7,770 nucleotides of DNA from JBEKCP01 sp050014815 (GTDB lineage: Bacteria; Planctomycetota; Planctomycetia; Pirellulales; Thermoguttaceae), in contig JBEKCP010000279.1 in NCBI GenBank assembly GCA_050014815.1, forward strand, positions 1 through 7,770, given 5' to 3'. The notes under the pieces are model-generated. The model was not told the DNA's origin and did not search any database. It saw only the letters and a list, made by a program, of their open reading frames with translations. Made by a program: the position numbers and the translations under genes. This document shows positions 5,628 to 7,770 of the stretch, piece after piece; within the stretch, counting starts at the first letter, position 1; each line of letters starts with the position of its first letter.

Positions 5628-6954
5628 TTTCCCGTTGTTCGCTCATGGCAACGGCCAGTGGGCCAAGAAGGTCAAGGGAGCCTTTCGGTACTACGGCCCG
5701 TGGGCCGATCCTGACGCTGCGCTCAGCAAGTACCGCGCTGAGAACGGCAACGGTCAAGAACTAGTTAGTTTACCCGCTTCGGCAAGAGCGGCCAAGCCCC
5801 TCAAGCCTCGCAAAGATTACCCACTGTACCCCCACAATAGCGGCCAGTGGGCTAAGAAGGTCCGGGGCAAGACCCACTTCTTCGGCGTGTGGGCGAACCC
5901 CGAAGCGGCCCTGGAGAAGTGGGTTGCCGACAAGGACGCTCTGCTTGCCGGGCGTGACCCCGCCCCGAAGAGCGACGAATTGACCGTCAAGCAACTGGTC
6001 AACGCCTTCTTGAGCGACAAGAAGCGTCACATCGCAACTGGCGAGCTAAAGCAGCGCTCTTGGGATGATTACGACGCCATTTGCGTGCGAATCCTGACTG
6101 TCTTCGGCCCTGGCCGTCTGGTTGCCGATCTTCGGCCCACCGATTTTGTTAAGCTGCGAACTGAATTTGGAAAGACCCACGGGCCGGTTGCCCTGTCAAA
6201 CGACATTGGCCGGGCGCGGGTAGTGTTCAATTACGCCTATAAGCAAGACTGGGTTGATCGGCCACCGAAGTATGGCGACGGGTTCAAGAAGCCGAGCCGC
6301 AAGGTGCTACGGTGTGAACGGCAGAAGAAGGGGCCGCGTATGTTCCAAGCGGACCAGCTTCGGGCGATGATCGACGAGGCCGGAGGGCAACTTCGGGCGA
6401 TGATCCACCTTGGGATCAACTGCGGCTTCGGCAACATGGACTGCGCCACCCTGCCCCTGAAGGCCCTTGACCTGGAGAAGGGGTGGGTGGACTTCGGCCG
6501 GCCGAAGACGGGCGTTCATCGCCGTTGCCCGTTGTGGGCCGAAACCGTCACGGCGCTTCGCGCGGCAATCGCAGATCGCTATGAACCGAAAGACCTGGCC
6601 CTTGCCGGCCGGGTGTTCGTCACGAAGTACAAGGCGGGTTGGGAACAGAAGAAGCATCGGGACGACCCGATCAGCAAGGAATGCGCGAAGGTGCTGAAGA
6701 CCCTTGGCTTCCACCGGCCGGGACTCGGCTTCTACGCCCTACGGCACACCTTCGAGACAATCGGCCTGAAGTCGCGTGACCGGGATTCGGTTCGGGCGAT
6801 CATGGGCCATATCCCAGACGGAAACGATATGTCGGCAGTCTACAACGAAGAGGCCCCCGACGATGCCCGCCTGCTGGCCGTAGTCAACTACATTCACAAC
6901 TGGCTTTTCCCGGCTGCGGCTTCCGCCATTCCCCCAGTTGCCCTGCCTCAATAG
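5587..6954 (+). CDS. Tyrosine recombinase/integrase with duplicated N-terminal domain
   Basis: The 455-aa product should catalyse site-specific DNA strand exchange. Residues 14-52 and 77-115 are tandem copies of a small domain, aligned without gaps at 21 of 39 identical residues (core GQWAKKV-x-G, then FG/YG-x-W and P-x-AAL). I take these as arm-type or AP2-like DNA-binding domains. Residues 130-225 resemble a SAM-like core-binding domain. The catalytic part has RPKTG (305-309, candidate beta-hairpin Lys K307), YALRH (383-387, R386), MGH (H408) and the nucleophile Y419 in SAVYNEE. Two residues are unusual: the first arginine is not visible where expected (CGFGNMDCATLPL), and His of H-x-x-R is Tyr. 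The ATG at 5587 is the first possible start, as the upstream open stretch has no start codon; no Shine-Dalgarno is evident. It is convergent with an HTH gene and overlaps its end by 7 nt. Confidence 0.9.
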   Translation: MTTPDTRPPKPTPDFPLFAHGNGQWAKKVKGAFRYYGPWADPDAALSKYRAENGNGQELVSLPASARAAKPLKPRKDYPLYPHNSGQWAKKVRGKTHFFGVWANPEAALEKWVADKDALLAGRDPAPKSDELTVKQLVNAFLSDKKRHIATGELKQRSWDDYDAICVRILTVFGPGRLVADLRPTDFVKLRTEFGKTHGPVALSNDIGRARVVFNYAYKQDWVDRPPKYGDGFKKPSRKVLRCERQKKGPRMFQADQLRAMIDEAGGQLRAMIHLGINCGFGNMDCATLPLKALDLEKGWVDFGRPKTGVHRRCPLWAETVTALRAAIADRYEPKDLALAGRVFVTKYKAGWEQKKHRDDPISKECAKVLKTLGFHRPGLGFYALRHTFETIGLKSRDRDSVRAIMGHIPDGNDMSAVYNEEAPDDARLLAVVNYIHNWLFPAAASAIPPVALPQ

Positions 6955-7199
6955 AACTCAATCACTCCGGCGGGAAGTCGGCTTCGCGCCGGCTTGGGCA
7001 AGGGCGGGGTGGTTGACCGCTTGGCAATGAAAGTTTCCAGGTCAACCGGCTTGATGCGCCACAACGGCCGGCCGCCTTGCTTCGTTGCCACGTTGAACGC
7101 GCGCAGTTCCCCCGACCGAATCCACGTCAACACCTTGTCGGCCTTGATGCCGAGGTGTTTGGCGATTGCGGGCGGGCTCATAGGTTTCATGTCGATCAT
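6948..7199 (-). CDS. HTH DNA-binding protein, excisionase-like
   Basis: The 83-aa product is a small winged-helix protein of the excisionase/HTH_17 (MerR-like) kind. Residues 8-33 read SPPAIAKHLGIKADKVLTWI and RSGELR, a helix-turn-helix; GGRPLWRIKPVDLETFIAKR (42-61) supplies the wing and final helix. The tail is Pro- and Arg-rich. Next to an integrase such a protein is likely to act as a recombination directionality factor or as repressor of the integrase gene; the role is inferred from context. The ATG at 7199 was chosen; an in-frame TTG at 7229 and ATGs at 7190 and 7181 are alternatives, none with a convincing Shine-Dalgarno. The gene ends with TGA at 6948, inside the last codons of the convergent integrase, so full transcription of one produces antisense to the end of the other. 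Confidence 0.82.
   Translation of the reverse strand: MIDMKPMSPPAIAKHLGIKADKVLTWIRSGELRAFNVATKQGGRPLWRIKPVDLETFIAKRSTTPPLPKPARSRLPAGVIEFY
6967..6992. terminator. GC-rich hairpin after the integrase stop
   Basis: CCGGCG (6967-6972) and CGCCGG (6987-6992) pair, as do GAAG (6974-6977) and CTTC (6982-6985), with one G-G mismatch and a TCGG loop. It begins 12 nt after the integrase stop and lies inside the final codons of the HTH gene. No T-tract follows on either strand, so termination is only possible, not shown. Confidence 0.3.
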
Positions 7200-7205
7200 G
7201 GTTGG

Positions 7206-7397
7206 TTGATCCAGAGTGAGGAAAGACAAGAACGCCGATACGCACCATGCCTGTCATGCGATGGCAACGCATGGCTGCGGTTCTCGGGGCCGCTTCCCGG
7301 CTGGAAGTTAGCCGGCGAAAGACGGGCTTATGTCCGCCACATCAACGAACTGGCCGAAAGGCAGAGTGACTCTTCCAAGCCGGTTGGACCTACGTAG
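7206..7397 (+). CDS. Doubtful small ORF with C-x-x-C motif
   Basis: A 63-codon open frame from TTG (7206) encodes a polar peptide with CLSC and a helical GERRAYVRHINELAERQ segment. It is divergent from the HTH gene, starting 6 bp from its ATG. There is no Shine-Dalgarno sequence, the frame stays open further upstream through the HTH gene, and I recognise no family. The peptide composition looks more protein-like than its neighbours' shadow frames, but a chance ORF is as likely. No other gene is seen in the 257-bp gap at 7200-7456. Confidence 0.2.
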   Translation: MIQSEERQERRYAPCLSCDGNAWLRFSGPLPGWKLAGERRAYVRHINELAERQSDSSKPVGPT

Positions 7398-7456
7398 AAG
7401 AAACCCGCGTGCGTGGTCTGCGTATGGCGGCTGTACGGATTGGGCCTCGCCGCGAG

Positions 7457-7651
7457 TTACGAAGTCGCCTGCTTGCCGGCCTGGTAGGCACGGGCATCCC
7501 GAAGCAGGCGGAACGTGTTCCTCTTACTCGGCCACAAAGCAATTGGCCGGCCCGGTTGACTGAACCCGGTTGGCGTCTCTGTCGCCACAGCCAGCTTCTT
7601 GATTCGGTACGTCTTGGCACGGCCGTCCCAACAGACCTGGTACACGCGCAT
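7457..7651 (-). CDS. Small protein of unknown function in the integrase module
   Basis: The 64-aa basic product begins MRVYQVCWDGRAKTYRIKKL and has a middle segment ALWPSKRNTFRLLRDARAY. The ATG at 7651 is preceded by GGAAGGA with the AAGGA core about 5 nt from the start, the strongest ribosome binding site in the window, so the gene is probably real despite its size. No catalytic motif, signal peptide or membrane segment is seen. Arg, Lys and aromatic residues suggest a small nucleic-acid-associated or structural protein, but I do not recognise a family. It lies 257 bp upstream of the HTH gene on the same strand and may share a transcript with it. Longer overlapping frames on both strands (7390-7729) are taken as shadows. 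Confidence 0.6.
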   Translation of the reverse strand: MRVYQVCWDGRAKTYRIKKLAVATETPTGFSQPGRPIALWPSKRNTFRLLRDARAYQAGKQATS

Positions 7652-7770
7652 GATGTTCCTTCCGATCCAACCTCCAGGAGCCCCGCAGCAAGACTCTCGT
7701 GGTCAGCCAACATTGATCCAGGGAATTGATCTGCTCGTAATCAAAGCCGCAGCGGGCCGGACGGGAGAAA
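7652..7770. other. Right edge without a supportable gene
   Basis: On the minus strand two frames remain open to the window edge, one ending at a TGA at 7705-7703. Neither is long enough or recognisable enough to call as the end of an upstream gene. The only clear signal is the ribosome binding site of the 64-aa protein near 7657-7663. Confidence 0.4.

Noticed and set aside
7390..7729. Open frames of about 106 codons on both strands at the right end
   Set aside because: Both overlap the 64-aa gene with the strong RBS and have the Arg/Ser/Pro-rich composition of shadow frames.
5329..7770. A complete integrative element with defined att sites
   Set aside because: No direct repeat of the tRNA end or of the int-proximal region is found elsewhere in the window, so boundaries would be invented.

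Overview
The window is GC-rich and most likely comes from a Planctomycetes chromosome, probably of the Pirellulales type. The evidence is a DUF1559 protein with a type IV pilin-like N-terminus, a small secreted lipoprotein beside it, a Tat-exported GH116-type glycosidase, an integrase of a kind I associate with planctomycetes, and several intergenic repeat types that I recall from such genomes. The assignment rests on recognition, not on a search.

Left part (1-3010): the 5' end of a secreted alpha/beta-hydrolase (acetylxylan-esterase-like) runs off the left edge on the minus strand. It is divergent from a complete plus-strand GH116-type glycoside hydrolase carrying a Tat signal. The 237-bp region between them holds a TATAAT box for the esterase, a 10-nt direct repeat with a 21-bp period, and a palindromic GGTCCCAT element lying between two copies of a 27-nt imperfect repeat. 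The two enzymes may act together on extracytoplasmic plant or algal polysaccharide.

Middle (3011-5402): an inverted-repeat element built of 11-nt CACGGAT units precedes a PAP2-family membrane phosphatase on the plus strand. It converges with a minus-strand group: tRNA with CAT anticodon, small lipoprotein, DUF1559 pilin-like protein. A 12-bp stem-loop sits between the last two.

Right part (5403-7770): a small mobility-type module starts on the 5' side of the tRNA. A good promoter (TTGACT, 16 bp, TATGCT with extended -10) drives a 455-aa tyrosine recombinase through a leader packed with CGACAC repeats. The recombinase has two tandem copies of its N-terminal arm-binding-like domain and a divergent active site. 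It is convergent with, and overlaps by 7 nt, a minus-strand HTH protein resembling an excisionase. Further right is a 64-aa minus-strand protein with a strong ribosome binding site and no recognised family. No second copy of the tRNA end is seen, so element ends cannot be placed, and the integrase lies on the unusual side of the tRNA. The rightmost 119 bases show no supportable gene.
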